This document shows, in pieces, positions 27,214 to 37,042 of a stretch of DNA of 64,000 nucleotides. Positions within the stretch are counted from its first letter, which is position 1; each line of letters starts with the position of its first letter. The notes beneath the pieces are model-generated. The model was not told where the DNA came from. It saw nothing but the letters and a program-made list of their open reading frames with translations, and did no database searches. The translations under genes were made by a program, and so were the position numbers. The DNA comes from Paenibacillus sp. HB172176. Lineage in GTDB: Bacteria; Bacillota; Bacilli; Paenibacillales; Paenibacillaceae. The DNA is taken from assembly GCF_011947265.1 (NCBI RefSeq), contig NZ_JAATHD010000009.1, positions 62,001 through 126,000 on the forward strand, read 5' to 3'.

Positions 27214-28851
27214 TTACTTTAAATATCCCAGCTCCTTCAGCTGCGTCTGCGCTGCTTCGACTAGCATATGATTGTTGAACGTTCCGTCGAGCGTCTTCAG
27301 GAAAGCGTCGTATTCGCTCAGAGGTCGCTTGCCGTAGACAAACTTGGTGATCTCCTCCTGCGCAAATTTGTCAGCATCCACGCCGCTGAAGCCCTCCGGT
27401 ATGGAGATGAATGAGTTGTAAATCTCAATGCGCGGCTGGTTGATGCCGGTGTCGATCTCCGCACTCTGCTTCGCGAATTTCACTTTGAGGTAGGTCAGCT
27501 CCGGCCTTCCAATAATCTGATAAGGCCATACATAACCGGCTTCCTTGCCCATCAGCTCCGTCGCGACGACCTTGTCGCCCTCCATATTGTAATGTCTGCC
27601 CTCGATCCCGAATTGCACCAAGCGCAAGCCTTCGTCCGAGCCGATATAATTAATCAGCTTCAGCACGGCCTCCAGCTTCTCGGGATTTTTCTCCAGCGCC
27701 TTCGGCAAGGTCACATAGCCGCTCGTGCGTCCAATATCATTATTTCCGGCGAACCCCGTGCCGCCTGGCCCCTTCAGCGCGCCAAGCTGCACCCATTCCG
27801 CATTCGGGTTCGCCGCCTTCATCGCCGCGATCTTGTCATCCTTCGCCATCTGCGACCAGTCCGTGAAGACGATGCCCGAGAAGCCCTGATAAAGGCGATC
27901 GTAATTCTTGTTCACCAGCAAGTCGGGATCGACGACGCCCTCATCGAAGAACTTCTTCACGAAAGTCAGGGCGTCCTTCGTGCGAGGATCATAGAGACCG
28001 TCGATCAACTCATTATTTTCGATGGAGAAGGTGTTCCAAGCCCCCGTCGATCCGAAGGCGGAGAAGATGCCCTGGAAGTTGCCGACTACACCCGCGCCGC
28101 CAATGCCGGATACGCCGTACGTATCCTTCTGCCCGTTCCCGTCGGGATCATCCTCGCGGAACGCGATCGCCGTTTGCAGCAATTGCTCGGCCGTCGTCGG
28201 CACCTCTAGCTTCAGATGATCGAGCCAATCCTTGCGAACCCAGAAGTTGGACGCCGTCGGATTCGGCTCCTTCACAATGGCGTACAACTTGCCGTCGATC
28301 GTCCCCTTCTTCACGTTGTTCTCCCCGACAAACGCGATTGCATTCGACAGTTGATCCAGATACGGCGTCAGATCAAGCAGCAGATTGCTGTCCGCGTATT
28401 GCTCGAACATGCTCTTGTCCGGCAGCTCCATCACGTCAGGGAAGTTAGCCGCCGCGACACGCGTGTTGAGCTGATTTTTCATATCGTCCTTATTCGCTGG
28501 GAGGCTTAAGTTCATGTTCACATTCGTCGCTTTCCGAATTTCGTCCTTGACGAAATCATCCTCGGGCAGCGTCGCTCCTGAGCCAACCTTGAACACCTCC
28601 ACGTCAACCGGCTTCGGAGCCTGTGTCTCAACAGGCGCGGCGGTCGCGGTCCCATCCCCCGGCTGGTTCGTCGCAGCCGGCTGAGTCGAGCTTCCTCCAT
28701 TGTTCGTCCCCGAATTTCCGTTCGAGCATGCCGCGAGCGCTGCTGCCATCACCGTGATGAGCAGCAGAGACGTCCAGCCTTTTGCCCGACTTCTCTTCTC
28801 CATCGCTTCGCCATTTCTCTTCCCCATAGCTTCACCGATTCTCTTCCCCAT
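27214..28851 (-). CDS. LplA-type sugar-binding lipoprotein
   Basis: A 545-residue extracellular solute-binding protein with lipobox LAAC (about residues 38-41 from the first ATG) and a Thr/Pro-rich linker. LplA-family motifs include FPDVMELPDKSMFEQYAD, DDPDGNGQKDTYGVSGIGG and SDEGLRLVQFGIEGRHY. No permease gene adjoins it. The permeases at 37043-39003 lack a binding protein and share its upstream DNA, so these are probably one importer. Three in-frame ATGs at 28851, 28827 and 28803 lie in a 24-bp triplication; the last gives the most usual signal-peptide length, the first has the best ribosome-binding site (GGGGTG). Confidence 0.92.
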   Translation of the reverse strand: MGKRIGEAMGKRNGEAMEKRSRAKGWTSLLLITVMAAALAACSNGNSGTNNGGSSTQPAATNQPGDGTATAAPVETQAPKPVDVEVFKVGSGATLPEDDFVKDEIRKATNVNMNLSLPANKDDMKNQLNTRVAAANFPDVMELPDKSMFEQYADSNLLLDLTPYLDQLSNAIAFVGENNVKKGTIDGKLYAIVKEPNPTASNFWVRKDWLDHLKLEVPTTAEQLLQTAIAFREDDPDGNGQKDTYGVSGIGGAGVVGNFQGIFSAFGSTGAWNTFSIENNELIDGLYDPRTKDALTFVKKFFDEGVVDPDLLVNKNYDRLYQGFSGIVFTDWSQMAKDDKIAAMKAANPNAEWVQLGALKGPGGTGFAGNNDIGRTSGYVTLPKALEKNPEKLEAVLKLINYIGSDEGLRLVQFGIEGRHYNMEGDKVVATELMGKEAGYVWPYQIIGRPELTYLKVKFAKQSAEIDTGINQPRIEIYNSFISIPEGFSGVDADKFAQEEITKFVYGKRPLSEYDAFLKTLDGTFNNHMLVEAAQTQLKELGYLK

Positions 28852-28860
28852 AGCTTCACC
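28789..28860 (-). repeat. Triplicated 24-bp translation-start region
   Basis: Three tandem 24-bp units, each with GGTGAAGCTATGGGGAAGAG or a close variant, place three in-frame ATG codons 24 bp apart at the head of the binding-protein gene. Confidence 0.85.
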
Positions 28861-28869
28861 CCTCGTTTT

Positions 28870-28948
28870 CGTCTGCCTTAACTATACCAAGAACGAAGGG
28901 AGCGGTTTACGATCATAATTATGGGTTTCCTTGCACAATTTTAAGGGG
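28870..28948 (-). promoter_or_regulatory. Upstream regulatory region, copy A
   Basis: These 79 bp are the same at 72 positions as the region at 39018-39096 upstream of the LplB permease gene. On the minus strand both have a TATAGT -10 (here 28886-28881) with no good -35 at 17 bp. Both also have an invariant upstream block containing GTGCAAGGAAACCCATAATT, about 40-70 bp from the -10. This is what an activator-dependent promoter of a YesN/AraC-type regulator could look like (inference). Confidence 0.7.
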
Positions 28949-29089
28949 TATGAGAAGCGAAGCAAAACTCTGTTGCGTAAGCCAAACGGTGAGCGCCGTT
29001 AGTGCTGGTAACCAGCTCTATTTTTTGATGCGAGCGGGCTGGCGAATCCTCTTTTGTGTTTGAGTTGCTCATCGTACGATATGTGGTTG

Positions 29090-29141
29090 ACAAAAAAAGG
29101 AGCAATCCTTCGCAAACAGCCGCCGCTGCCAGAAGGATTGC
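29090..29141 (-). terminator. Terminator of the NHL/SLH gene
   Basis: GCAATCCTT pairs with AAGGATTGC around a GC-rich loop. It is followed on the minus strand by TCCTTTTTTT, just after the stop at 29170. Confidence 0.85.
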
Positions 29142-29169
29142 CCCGTTTATTAAATCAGATTTGTTTTCT

Positions 29170-32100
29170 TTAAATCAAATCCGACTTTTGAAGCAGTCGC
29201 TCAACAATCGCAGCCACTTCCGCTCTTGTCATATCCGCCTTCGCTGCCAGCTCCATGTCGCTTCTTCCTGACACGACGCCTGCTTGCAAACAGTCGGCAA
29301 TGCTGCTCTGCGCCCAATCGGATACCTCTGACGCATCCCTGTACGAGCTAAGAATCGATTCGGCCAATTGAACAGATAATTGCTCGTTCAACTTGGTAAT
29401 CTTCATCGCTTTCGCGATAATGACCATGGCTTCTTCTCGCGTAATCTTATCATTCGGCCGGAAGCTTCCATCCTCGAATCCACTAATCAAATGATAAGCA
29501 TATGCGGTGTGAATCGCACTGCTGTACCATGCTGATTCCGTCACATCCGAGAAGGGAGTCGCTCCGTTCTCAAGCTTAATTCCCAGTCCGCGAACGATAA
29601 TCGCCGCAAATTCGGCGCGGGTGATCTCGCGATCGGGACTAAAAAGCCCATCTCCATTGCCGTCAATGACCATCCGCGATCCCATGTCATTAACAACGTC
29701 CCTCGCCCAATGGTTCGACATATCGCTAAAGGCCAAGGGATGCCATACGACCGAATAAGTACTGTTGGTCAGACTGTTGATGACCGCAAAATATTTCCCA
29801 TCGTCTTTAACTATCTTGGTCGGCACATGGCGGACAGTTCCGTCCGGCTCAATCACAACGCCTGTAGTAATCTTGCTCGGATCAACATCATCCGGCAATG
29901 CGATTGCGCGTTCCACATAGGCATTGAATGTGGTCACTTCCTGCGTGCTGTCGCCATAAACGGCACTAACCTTGAAATCGAGCGGCGGTACCGCCAGCGA
30001 AAATCCAATTTTCTCCGCAGCTTGTTCCACCGTCTGCATCTCGTTCCCTGAAGGCTTGGCAATTTCAACACGAACTGTAATATCCTTCAGCGACATATTT
30101 TCTCCAAAACGCTCTGCAAGCTCGTCCATATTGATCTGAACGGCAGGCAGCCGATAGGTAGCTTGATCCATGCGAATTTCGAGAACGGCTTGACGCTCTT
30201 CCATCGCTTTGACGAACTGGCCAGTCAGCTCTCCCACGAAAGCGTCGCTGTCTGTCAGGATCGGAATCGTAATAATCGCTCCGTCGCCCTCTGTATCAAG
30301 CTTCGTCCGAAGCTTGTCTTCATCTGCCCGGACAGTCGTCACCTTCCTGCCGTCCAACACTTCCGTAACAGCCGTTCCCACTTGTTCCGAACGGCCGTTG
30401 ATCAGTACCTCGACCCCAGATTCGGGACTCGAAGAGGAGGTGTCTCCGCTGTCCTGATGGTTGTCCCCTCCTTCTGAGGACGCCGCAGGCATAACGCTTG
30501 CTTCATTCGATGCCGCGCTCTCTCCGCCGTCATTGCCTGCTTTGACGACAAAATAATAAGTGGTTCCATTCGTAAGCCCTTGCACGTCGTAAACGGCGTC
30601 TGTCACCGTCGCAAGCGGCTCAGCATCATACGCTCCGCTGAATGTCGACATATAAACGTTGTAATAAACCGCATCCGTCACCGTGCTCCAGGTCAGATTA
30701 GCCTTCCGGTCTCCCCCTGCCGCAGACAATTGCGGACTCGCAGGCGCATTCGGCAAAGCAACAACCTGCGTGACTGTGAACGACACATCCGTCATATCAT
30801 CAGCGGAAACCGTAACCGTCGCCGTGAAGGTGCCCGCTTCCAGCCCCTGCTTCGATGAAATCGCAACAGAAGTGGATTGTCCCGAGCTCAGCTCCGACTT
30901 TTCAGGAGAACCAAGATTGAAAGCTTCCGCATCTTGTCCGCTCAGGGAAACCTCCAGGTTCGCAAGCTCAAGCGTGCCGTTATTGATAATTTCCACCGAC
31001 TTGGACGATGGAACGCTGTACCCCAAAATCAACGGCGCAAGAACCTGATCGCCGATTGCCGCGATTGTCCCCTTCTCCTTTATCGTATACGTGAAGGAGA
31101 CCGTCTCGCTTTGCAGCATATTGTCCGCAATAGCCAGCACCTTCACGGTCACCACACTATCGGGCTCTCCAGTAATCATCACACTTGAGCCTTTCGAACT
31201 GCTCAATGTCGGCTCGCTGCCGTCCTTGGTGTAATAGAATACCGCTCCCGGCGTTATGCTGGAAAAGACAATTTCGCTATGGTTAGCAACCTCGCTTCCG
31301 CTAGGCGGATTGGCGGTCGGAGCATCTGTCGCCGGCGGCAAGACTAATAAAGTCACATACTGGGTTGCCGTGCCGCCATTTCCATCATCCACCTTAATGG
31401 AAAGGTTATCATTGCCGAAATATCCTGTGTCCGGCGAATACGTAATCGTGCCCCCCGGCGTAATATCCGTGCCGCCGCTTGCCGCCGTCGCTCCGGCAAT
31501 ATCGACCGTGCCATGGCTAGGCGCCTGATCAAGCGTCCAAGTCAAGGTCTGTCCCGTATCGGGATCGCTGATATGGAGCAGGCTAGAGATGTCCTTCGCT
31601 CCATCGCCTTGCGACATCATCAGAAAAGTATCATCGCCAATGAAAACCGGCGCGACATTCTGTCCTAAAACACTGACAAAGCTCCCTTGCGAATCAAATT
31701 TCAATATATTGTTTTTGTCGGTATCCGTCACATAGATATTGCCATCATTGTCTGACGCAACATGATGCAGAGAGCTTGTACCCGAATGCTGAAGCGTCAT
31801 CGCATAGCTGCCGTCGTTATTAAAAACCTGCACGCGCTGATTACCCGAATCGACCACGTACAAACGGTCGCTGCTATCTACGTACAGACCGAATGGTTTA
31901 TTGAAGTGACTGTTATCCGTTCCTGACACATGAAGCTCGCCTATCGTCTTCTCCTGTACATAAGTACCCGAACCATTCTTCTTGTACACGAATACCGCGC
32001 TATTCCAATATTGAGAAACGTACAGACGTCCCGAGGAGTCTGTCGCAAGTCCCATCGGTCTGTCGCTCGTATGAATGATCATGGTAACCGCAGCCGTATC

Positions 32101-32592
32101 GAGATCAATTTGATAGACATTGTTTTCGTTCTGATCCGAGACGAACAAATGCCCATTGTGGTCCATGGTTATAGCTTCGCGCGTTGAAAATGGCTGCGAC
32201 GGAAGCGTAATCGTACGCTGATAAATCCCCTCACTGTCAAACGCCTGGATCCGATTATTGTTGAAATCCAACACATAGATTTGCCCTGTCGATGAATCAA
32301 CCACGACGCCTATCGGATTTTTGAGATGATCGTTATCGTCTCCAGGCACTCCCTTCTCCCCAAGCGTCATTGCCACGGTCTCATCCGCATTGAAAATCTG
32401 TATTCTATGATTGCTCCAGTCTGCCACATAGATTTTTTCTCCGTCTGAGGCAATGCCATACGGCGTATACAGATCCCAACCCGGCTTTGTTAGAATCTGC
32501 CCTCCACCCGCGCCTGCGTAGACGTCAACGCCCCCCGAGAGAGACATCGCAAAAATCGTCATTATCGTTATTATCGCCATCCACTTCCGCAT
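29170..32592 (-). CDS. S-layer-anchored NHL-repeat surface protein
   Basis: A 1140-residue exported protein. After the signal peptide come five to six NHL-type propeller repeats (KPGWDLYTPYGIASDGEKIYVADWSNHRIQIFN and similar, about residues 32-300) and a cadherin-like tandem Ig domain. A chitobiase C-terminal-type segment (ITPGAVFYYTKDGSEPTLSS), a fibronectin III domain, a Ser-rich linker and a mixed domain follow. The last 180 residues hold three SLH motifs. SLH domains bind pyruvylated wall polymer, so the protein sits on the cell surface. I placed the start at ATG 32592, with AAAGGA nine bases upstream, not at the longer frame. It follows a two-component system that may regulate it. Confidence 0.9.
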   Translation of the reverse strand: MRKWMAIITIMTIFAMSLSGGVDVYAGAGGGQILTKPGWDLYTPYGIASDGEKIYVADWSNHRIQIFNADETVAMTLGEKGVPGDDNDHLKNPIGVVVDSSTGQIYVLDFNNNRIQAFDSEGIYQRTITLPSQPFSTREAITMDHNGHLFVSDQNENNVYQIDLDTAAVTMIIHTSDRPMGLATDSSGRLYVSQYWNSAVFVYKKNGSGTYVQEKTIGELHVSGTDNSHFNKPFGLYVDSSDRLYVVDSGNQRVQVFNNDGSYAMTLQHSGTSSLHHVASDNDGNIYVTDTDKNNILKFDSQGSFVSVLGQNVAPVFIGDDTFLMMSQGDGAKDISSLLHISDPDTGQTLTWTLDQAPSHGTVDIAGATAASGGTDITPGGTITYSPDTGYFGNDNLSIKVDDGNGGTATQYVTLLVLPPATDAPTANPPSGSEVANHSEIVFSSITPGAVFYYTKDGSEPTLSSSKGSSVMITGEPDSVVTVKVLAIADNMLQSETVSFTYTIKEKGTIAAIGDQVLAPLILGYSVPSSKSVEIINNGTLELANLEVSLSGQDAEAFNLGSPEKSELSSGQSTSVAISSKQGLEAGTFTATVTVSADDMTDVSFTVTQVVALPNAPASPQLSAAGGDRKANLTWSTVTDAVYYNVYMSTFSGAYDAEPLATVTDAVYDVQGLTNGTTYYFVVKAGNDGGESAASNEASVMPAASSEGGDNHQDSGDTSSSSPESGVEVLINGRSEQVGTAVTEVLDGRKVTTVRADEDKLRTKLDTEGDGAIITIPILTDSDAFVGELTGQFVKAMEERQAVLEIRMDQATYRLPAVQINMDELAERFGENMSLKDITVRVEIAKPSGNEMQTVEQAAEKIGFSLAVPPLDFKVSAVYGDSTQEVTTFNAYVERAIALPDDVDPSKITTGVVIEPDGTVRHVPTKIVKDDGKYFAVINSLTNSTYSVVWHPLAFSDMSNHWARDVVNDMGSRMVIDGNGDGLFSPDREITRAEFAAIIVRGLGIKLENGATPFSDVTESAWYSSAIHTAYAYHLISGFEDGSFRPNDKITREEAMVIIAKAMKITKLNEQLSVQLAESILSSYRDASEVSDWAQSSIADCLQAGVVSGRSDMELAAKADMTRAEVAAIVERLLQKSDLI

Positions 32593-32706
32593 CGCTGTCA
32601 TCCTTTCACTGTTTGGGCAACCGAAAAAAACGTCAAAATTTGTCGGTTTCCAATCCATTGTACAAGGCTGCGATAAACAGAAAATAAACGCGGACTAGGG
32701 TTATGA

Positions 32707-33810
32707 TCAATCTATTAATGGGGACATTAAGCGGGTAACTTCGGGAGCAGGAGCAAAGCCGAGCTCGCTCGACAGCGCCTCCCGCAATTGCTGGTAGCAG
32801 CGGATCGCCTCCGTTCTCCTTCCCTGACAAAGGCAGAGCCGAATGATTTCCTCATACACATCCTCCCGGAGCTTATCCATTTCAATCATTTTGTAAAAAT
32901 AAAGCAAGGCCGCATCATGCTTCGCTTCGGTCAGACTATTGTGCGCCGCCCTTTCCAATACACGCAGATAAGCTTGCTCATAATGCCGCGCCAGCTCCAT
33001 TGCCCAGAGATAATCCCTTCCATAAAGAAGCGGCCCGCCGTACAGCTCTGCCATCTGCTCGATTAACCCCGTCTCGGTAAGTTCATCCGCTTCCGCTTGT
33101 TTGTTCAGCTTTTCAAACGCATACAAGTCGCAATAAAATCGGCTTTGCTCCATGCGAAATTCATTGCGGTCGGTATAAATAAAGGAATCCGCTTTGCTGA
33201 TTCCGAGCGCTTTTCGAATATAGTACAAGCTGCTGTTCAGGTTACGCAGCGCTTTCTCATAGGTCAGTGTCGGCCATAGCGTTTCGATGATTTCGTCACG
33301 GCTTACCGCCTGTTTGCATACCAGAAAGGCTAATAGCTCCTCAGTCTTCTGTCCGCGCAATTTTAGCGGAACCCGGTTTAAGCCGCCTGAGCAAATTCGA
33401 AGGCCATTGAACAGGAAGAGGGATATATCCGCAGTTCCCTCCGTCATCCGATGGTTCTTCCGAATTTTCAACAAGGTTTGTTCCAACCGCGCTTCTTCAA
33501 CCGGCTTCATCAGATAATCCAGTGCATTCCTGTCAAACGCCTGAACCGCATATTCCCCGTATCCCGTTACGAAAACAATGCTCATGGCATCATTCAATTC
33601 ATGCAGCATAGCGGAAAGCCGCATGCCGCTAAGCTGAGGCATCGTAATATCAAGAAAAGCCGCATCCACCCCATTCTCCCGCGCATAGTCATAGGCTTCC
33701 TGCGGCTGCTGGAAGACTCCGCAGATTTCGATCCATGAGGTTTTCGACAACAAGCGGCTCAGCCGCTTAATTGCCCAATCCTCGTCATCGACGATAATCG
33801 CTTTAAGCAT
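32707..33810 (-). CDS. Response regulator with SARP/BTAD output domain
   Basis: A 367-residue regulator: receiver domain 1-120 with D54 (AAFLDITMP) and K in YLMKPV. A winged-helix segment follows (LRGQKTEELLAFLVCKQAVSRDEIIETLWP), then a bacterial transcriptional activation domain of TPR-like helices to the end. This layout is that of AfsR/SARP-like response regulators. Its ATG directly follows the hybrid kinase stop (TAG-ATG), so the two form one signalling unit. Confidence 0.9.
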   Translation of the reverse strand: MLKAIIVDDEDWAIKRLSRLLSKTSWIEICGVFQQPQEAYDYARENGVDAAFLDITMPQLSGMRLSAMLHELNDAMSIVFVTGYGEYAVQAFDRNALDYLMKPVEEARLEQTLLKIRKNHRMTEGTADISLFLFNGLRICSGGLNRVPLKLRGQKTEELLAFLVCKQAVSRDEIIETLWPTLTYEKALRNLNSSLYYIRKALGISKADSFIYTDRNEFRMEQSRFYCDLYAFEKLNKQAEADELTETGLIEQMAELYGGPLLYGRDYLWAMELARHYEQAYLRVLERAAHNSLTEAKHDAALLYFYKMIEMDKLREDVYEEIIRLCLCQGRRTEAIRCYQQLREALSSELGFAPAPEVTRLMSPLID

Positions 33811-36800
33811 CTATCGTTCCTCCTCCTTCAGCGGGAGTTGAAACCAGACCTTCGTGCCTCGTCCCGCCGCGCTTTCAATATGAATATCCTCTCCATACAG
33901 CAGTTTCAATTGCTTGCGGATATTCCACAGCCCCACGCCTTTGCTGTCCGTCTCCTCCTTCAGGATAACCTGCAGCTTTTCCTCGGGTATGCCGCAGCCA
34001 TCATCTTCAATGGCGCAGTAGAGATCGCCGTTTACCGCTTGCACGCGAACAGTAAGCTTCACCCTGCCGCTTCTCGTACCGGCCATCACGCCATGTCTGA
34101 TCGCATTTTCCACGAGCGGCTGCAGAATAAGAGAAGGAATGCGAATCATCTCGTCTGCCTCTATTTCATATTCCATTTGCAATCGCGAACCAAATCTCGA
34201 CAGCTCGATGCACACATACGCTTCAACAAGCTCAAGCTCGCCGGCCAGCGTTGTATAAGAATTCAGCGCTTTGAAGTCGAAGCTCTTCCGCAAGTAGCGG
34301 GACAGCTCCAGAATAAGCCGTTCAGCCTGATTCGGCTCGGTGACGCACATCTCGGCAATTGCGTTCAACGCATTGAACAGGAAATGCGGCTTGATCTGCG
34401 AACGCAGGAACGAAATCTCGGCTTGCTTGGCCTGCTTGACGAAAGCGCGCAAATTAACCAGACTTTGCACCCGCGCAACCAGTTCCTCCGCTTCAAACGG
34501 CTTGCCGACAATATCATTAGCGCCGTTCTCCAAAGAAAACCTTATATCCTCCAAACGGTTTCTCGCTGTCAGCATAAGAATTGGCAATTCAAACATGGAG
34601 AACCGACTTCGCAATCGGGCAAGCAACTCATAACCGGATATATCCGGCATCATAATATCCAGAATAACAAGGGAATACGCCGCAGGATTTCGCGAGATTT
34701 CCTCCCATGCCGTCTCGGCGCTGTTGACTGCCGTATATCCGTATCCCTGAAGCTGCATCAGATTCATCATCGTCTGAAGGTTGGCGGAATCATCATCCAC
34801 GATGAGAATGCTGCCTTGGTCCGCTCCTTGTACGCGAATAGGAAATACAAGCGATTGGGCTCTGTCGACGAATGGCAAAGCAAGCTCCGTCTTATCGGCA
34901 TCAGCTCCCGGCTCCGCAGAATCGAACAAGGGAAGGGTAAAGTAGAATGACGCTCCTTCGCCGACCGCGGATTCAACATGAATCAAGCCACCATGGAGCT
35001 CCACCAGCTTCTTCGCTATGCCCAGACCCAGACCGCTGCCGCCCTTCCAAGCCGTTGTATCCGCTTGCTCGAACGGCGCGAAGATGCGGGCTTGCTGCTC
35101 AGGCGCAATTCCAGGTCCGCTGTCGGCAACGCAGATCTCCGCATGGTTCCGAATCACTCTGGCAGATATCTTTACCGAACCGCTTTCCGTAAATTTAACC
35201 GCGTTGCCGATCAGATTATGCAGAATTTGATTGAGCCGCCCGGCATCCGCGAAAACCGCGGGAAATGGCTTCCCTATCGCATTCTGAATGGATAGGGGCT
35301 TGTCTTGCAACAAGAAGCGATGCATGACGACAACCGATTCCGTTGCTGCTTTAAGATCGAGACCGGTCTTGTTCAAGCTCACATCGCCATGCTTTATTTT
35401 CGAATAGTCTAATATATCATTAACCAAGGAGGTCAGTTTCCTACCGCTGGCTGCGATGATTGCAAGATTCTTCGCTTCCTCCTCTCTGACTGGACCGCTT
35501 ACACCCTGGACCATCGTATCGGCAATATTAATCATTGCATTGAGCGGCGTTCGCAATTCATGAGATGTATTGACCAGGAAATCATCCTTTATTTTGTCCG
35601 CAAGGAGAAGCTGGTCCTTCATCGCTTCAACCGTGCGGTAAGCCTCGAAGAAGCGCATGACGACGAGCGCGATCAACAATAGATTAAAGACGACAAGAAA
35701 GAATTGTCCCGCGCCGATGCCGGATCGGAGGGAATAGGCATACAGAATGACGTCCACCGAATACAGATTGATGCATAGAACAGCAGTGAAGAGCAGCAGC
35801 GTCCTTGCGTTATGCTCCTTGCCGCGAATATAGATCAGACCGATTCGAATCATAAGTCCGATCATCAGCGATTGATAGACGACAATTACGATCGAATACA
35901 CAGGAATGTACATTGGAATCGGAAGCAAAGCCACCAGAAAGCAAGCTCCCCCAAGAATAAAGGCAACCCCCTGCGCAATCCGCAAAGAGACCTTATTCTT
36001 GCGAAGCTGATAGAATACGAGGGTCAGCAAAATAGAGGATAATAAAGAAATGATATCCTTGATTCGGTAGATGACGCCAAATGGAGTACCGTCAAACAGA
36101 ACAGCCAAGGGACGCTCCCCCATCAGACCATTGTAACAAGCAAACAGGAAAACGAAAATTGCAAAAACCAGCAGCGAATTATCCTTGCTGCCGTAATGAA
36201 TCGTTGCAAGAAAGCAAAGCAAATAAATGAGACCCAGGCTGACAAGAATACCAATGACGATAAATTGCCATGCGGTGCGCTGCTGTTGCTTGGACAGTAT
36301 GACTGCCTGCTCGCCGAACTCGATCGGCGCGGTGATTCCCGCATTGATGTACTCGAAATTCGCAACCTGCACAATAAGCTCAACTTCATTGTCGTTTGAA
36401 GCGAAGGCGCCCATCCGGGGCGTGTTGCCCGATCTAAAAGCCTGCTTGTCCGTCGACGGATGGCCGTCCTCCAACAGCTTCTTGCCGTTAACATAAATGG
36501 CGCTCGCAAAGCGAATGCCGGCTGTCTTTAGCGCGTAGACGCCATCCGCGGGCAAATGAGCGATTCGCAATCGATAGGTGGCGGCGCCATAGGCCTGAAG
36601 CGGTTCTCCGTCTGCGACTTTGCTATTCCATGCGGCAGGAACCTGTATATAGTCCGGTTTAGAAATTGTCTGACTGCCCTTTTGAAAGTCAGTCGGAGAC
36701 AGCAGCTCCCCCCAATAAAACTCCCATTCTCCGTCCAGTACAATCCGCTTGTCCCGCTCCGAATTCCACGAAGACAAGTCCATCACGCCCCTCTCGGCCC

Positions 36801-36903
36801 GTAACTTCATGGATGATTGAGGCTGATCCCATAGTTGAATCAGGGGAAATACGAGAAGCGCGGATAATATAAGGATGCATATTCCCATTGCTCGTCTAAA
36901 CAA
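33811..36903 (-). CDS. Hybrid sensor with 7TMR-DISM, two kinase modules and receiver
   Basis: A 1030-residue protein in this order: a transmembrane segment, an extracellular DISMED2-like jelly-roll (about 45-200), and a seven-helix 7TMR-DISM region (about 205-410). Next come HisKA with the H box NTSHELRTPLN (about 447) and a first HATPase domain (DSGPGIAPEQQ, GSGLGLGIAKKLVE). A receiver domain has D in LVILDIMMP (about 748). A LytS-type kinase domain (IKPHFLFNALNAI, about 838) with a second HATPase (LVENAIRHGVMAG, DDGCGIPEEKL) ends the protein. Two ATPase modules in one chain suggest two phosphorylation outputs. The adjacent SARP regulator is the obvious partner. Confidence 0.92.
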   Translation of the reverse strand: MFRRAMGICILILSALLVFPLIQLWDQPQSSMKLRAERGVMDLSSWNSERDKRIVLDGEWEFYWGELLSPTDFQKGSQTISKPDYIQVPAAWNSKVADGEPLQAYGAATYRLRIAHLPADGVYALKTAGIRFASAIYVNGKKLLEDGHPSTDKQAFRSGNTPRMGAFASNDNEVELIVQVANFEYINAGITAPIEFGEQAVILSKQQQRTAWQFIVIGILVSLGLIYLLCFLATIHYGSKDNSLLVFAIFVFLFACYNGLMGERPLAVLFDGTPFGVIYRIKDIISLLSSILLTLVFYQLRKNKVSLRIAQGVAFILGGACFLVALLPIPMYIPVYSIVIVVYQSLMIGLMIRIGLIYIRGKEHNARTLLLFTAVLCINLYSVDVILYAYSLRSGIGAGQFFLVVFNLLLIALVVMRFFEAYRTVEAMKDQLLLADKIKDDFLVNTSHELRTPLNAMINIADTMVQGVSGPVREEEAKNLAIIAASGRKLTSLVNDILDYSKIKHGDVSLNKTGLDLKAATESVVVMHRFLLQDKPLSIQNAIGKPFPAVFADAGRLNQILHNLIGNAVKFTESGSVKISARVIRNHAEICVADSGPGIAPEQQARIFAPFEQADTTAWKGGSGLGLGIAKKLVELHGGLIHVESAVGEGASFYFTLPLFDSAEPGADADKTELALPFVDRAQSLVFPIRVQGADQGSILIVDDDSANLQTMMNLMQLQGYGYTAVNSAETAWEEISRNPAAYSLVILDIMMPDISGYELLARLRSRFSMFELPILMLTARNRLEDIRFSLENGANDIVGKPFEAEELVARVQSLVNLRAFVKQAKQAEISFLRSQIKPHFLFNALNAIAEMCVTEPNQAERLILELSRYLRKSFDFKALNSYTTLAGELELVEAYVCIELSRFGSRLQMEYEIEADEMIRIPSLILQPLVENAIRHGVMAGTRSGRVKLTVRVQAVNGDLYCAIEDDGCGIPEEKLQVILKEETDSKGVGLWNIRKQLKLLYGEDIHIESAAGRGTKVWFQLPLKEEER

Positions 36904-37042
36904 GAAGCCCGCCTCTTTCGATAATCAGGATGATTCGTACCAATCTATTAAAGCAAATCATAACACTAGAAAAATGAGTTGGACAACCATAAGAGGAGAC
37001 TCGCAAGTCCCCCCAAGGATAAGTTAGATACTGCGCAGCCGC

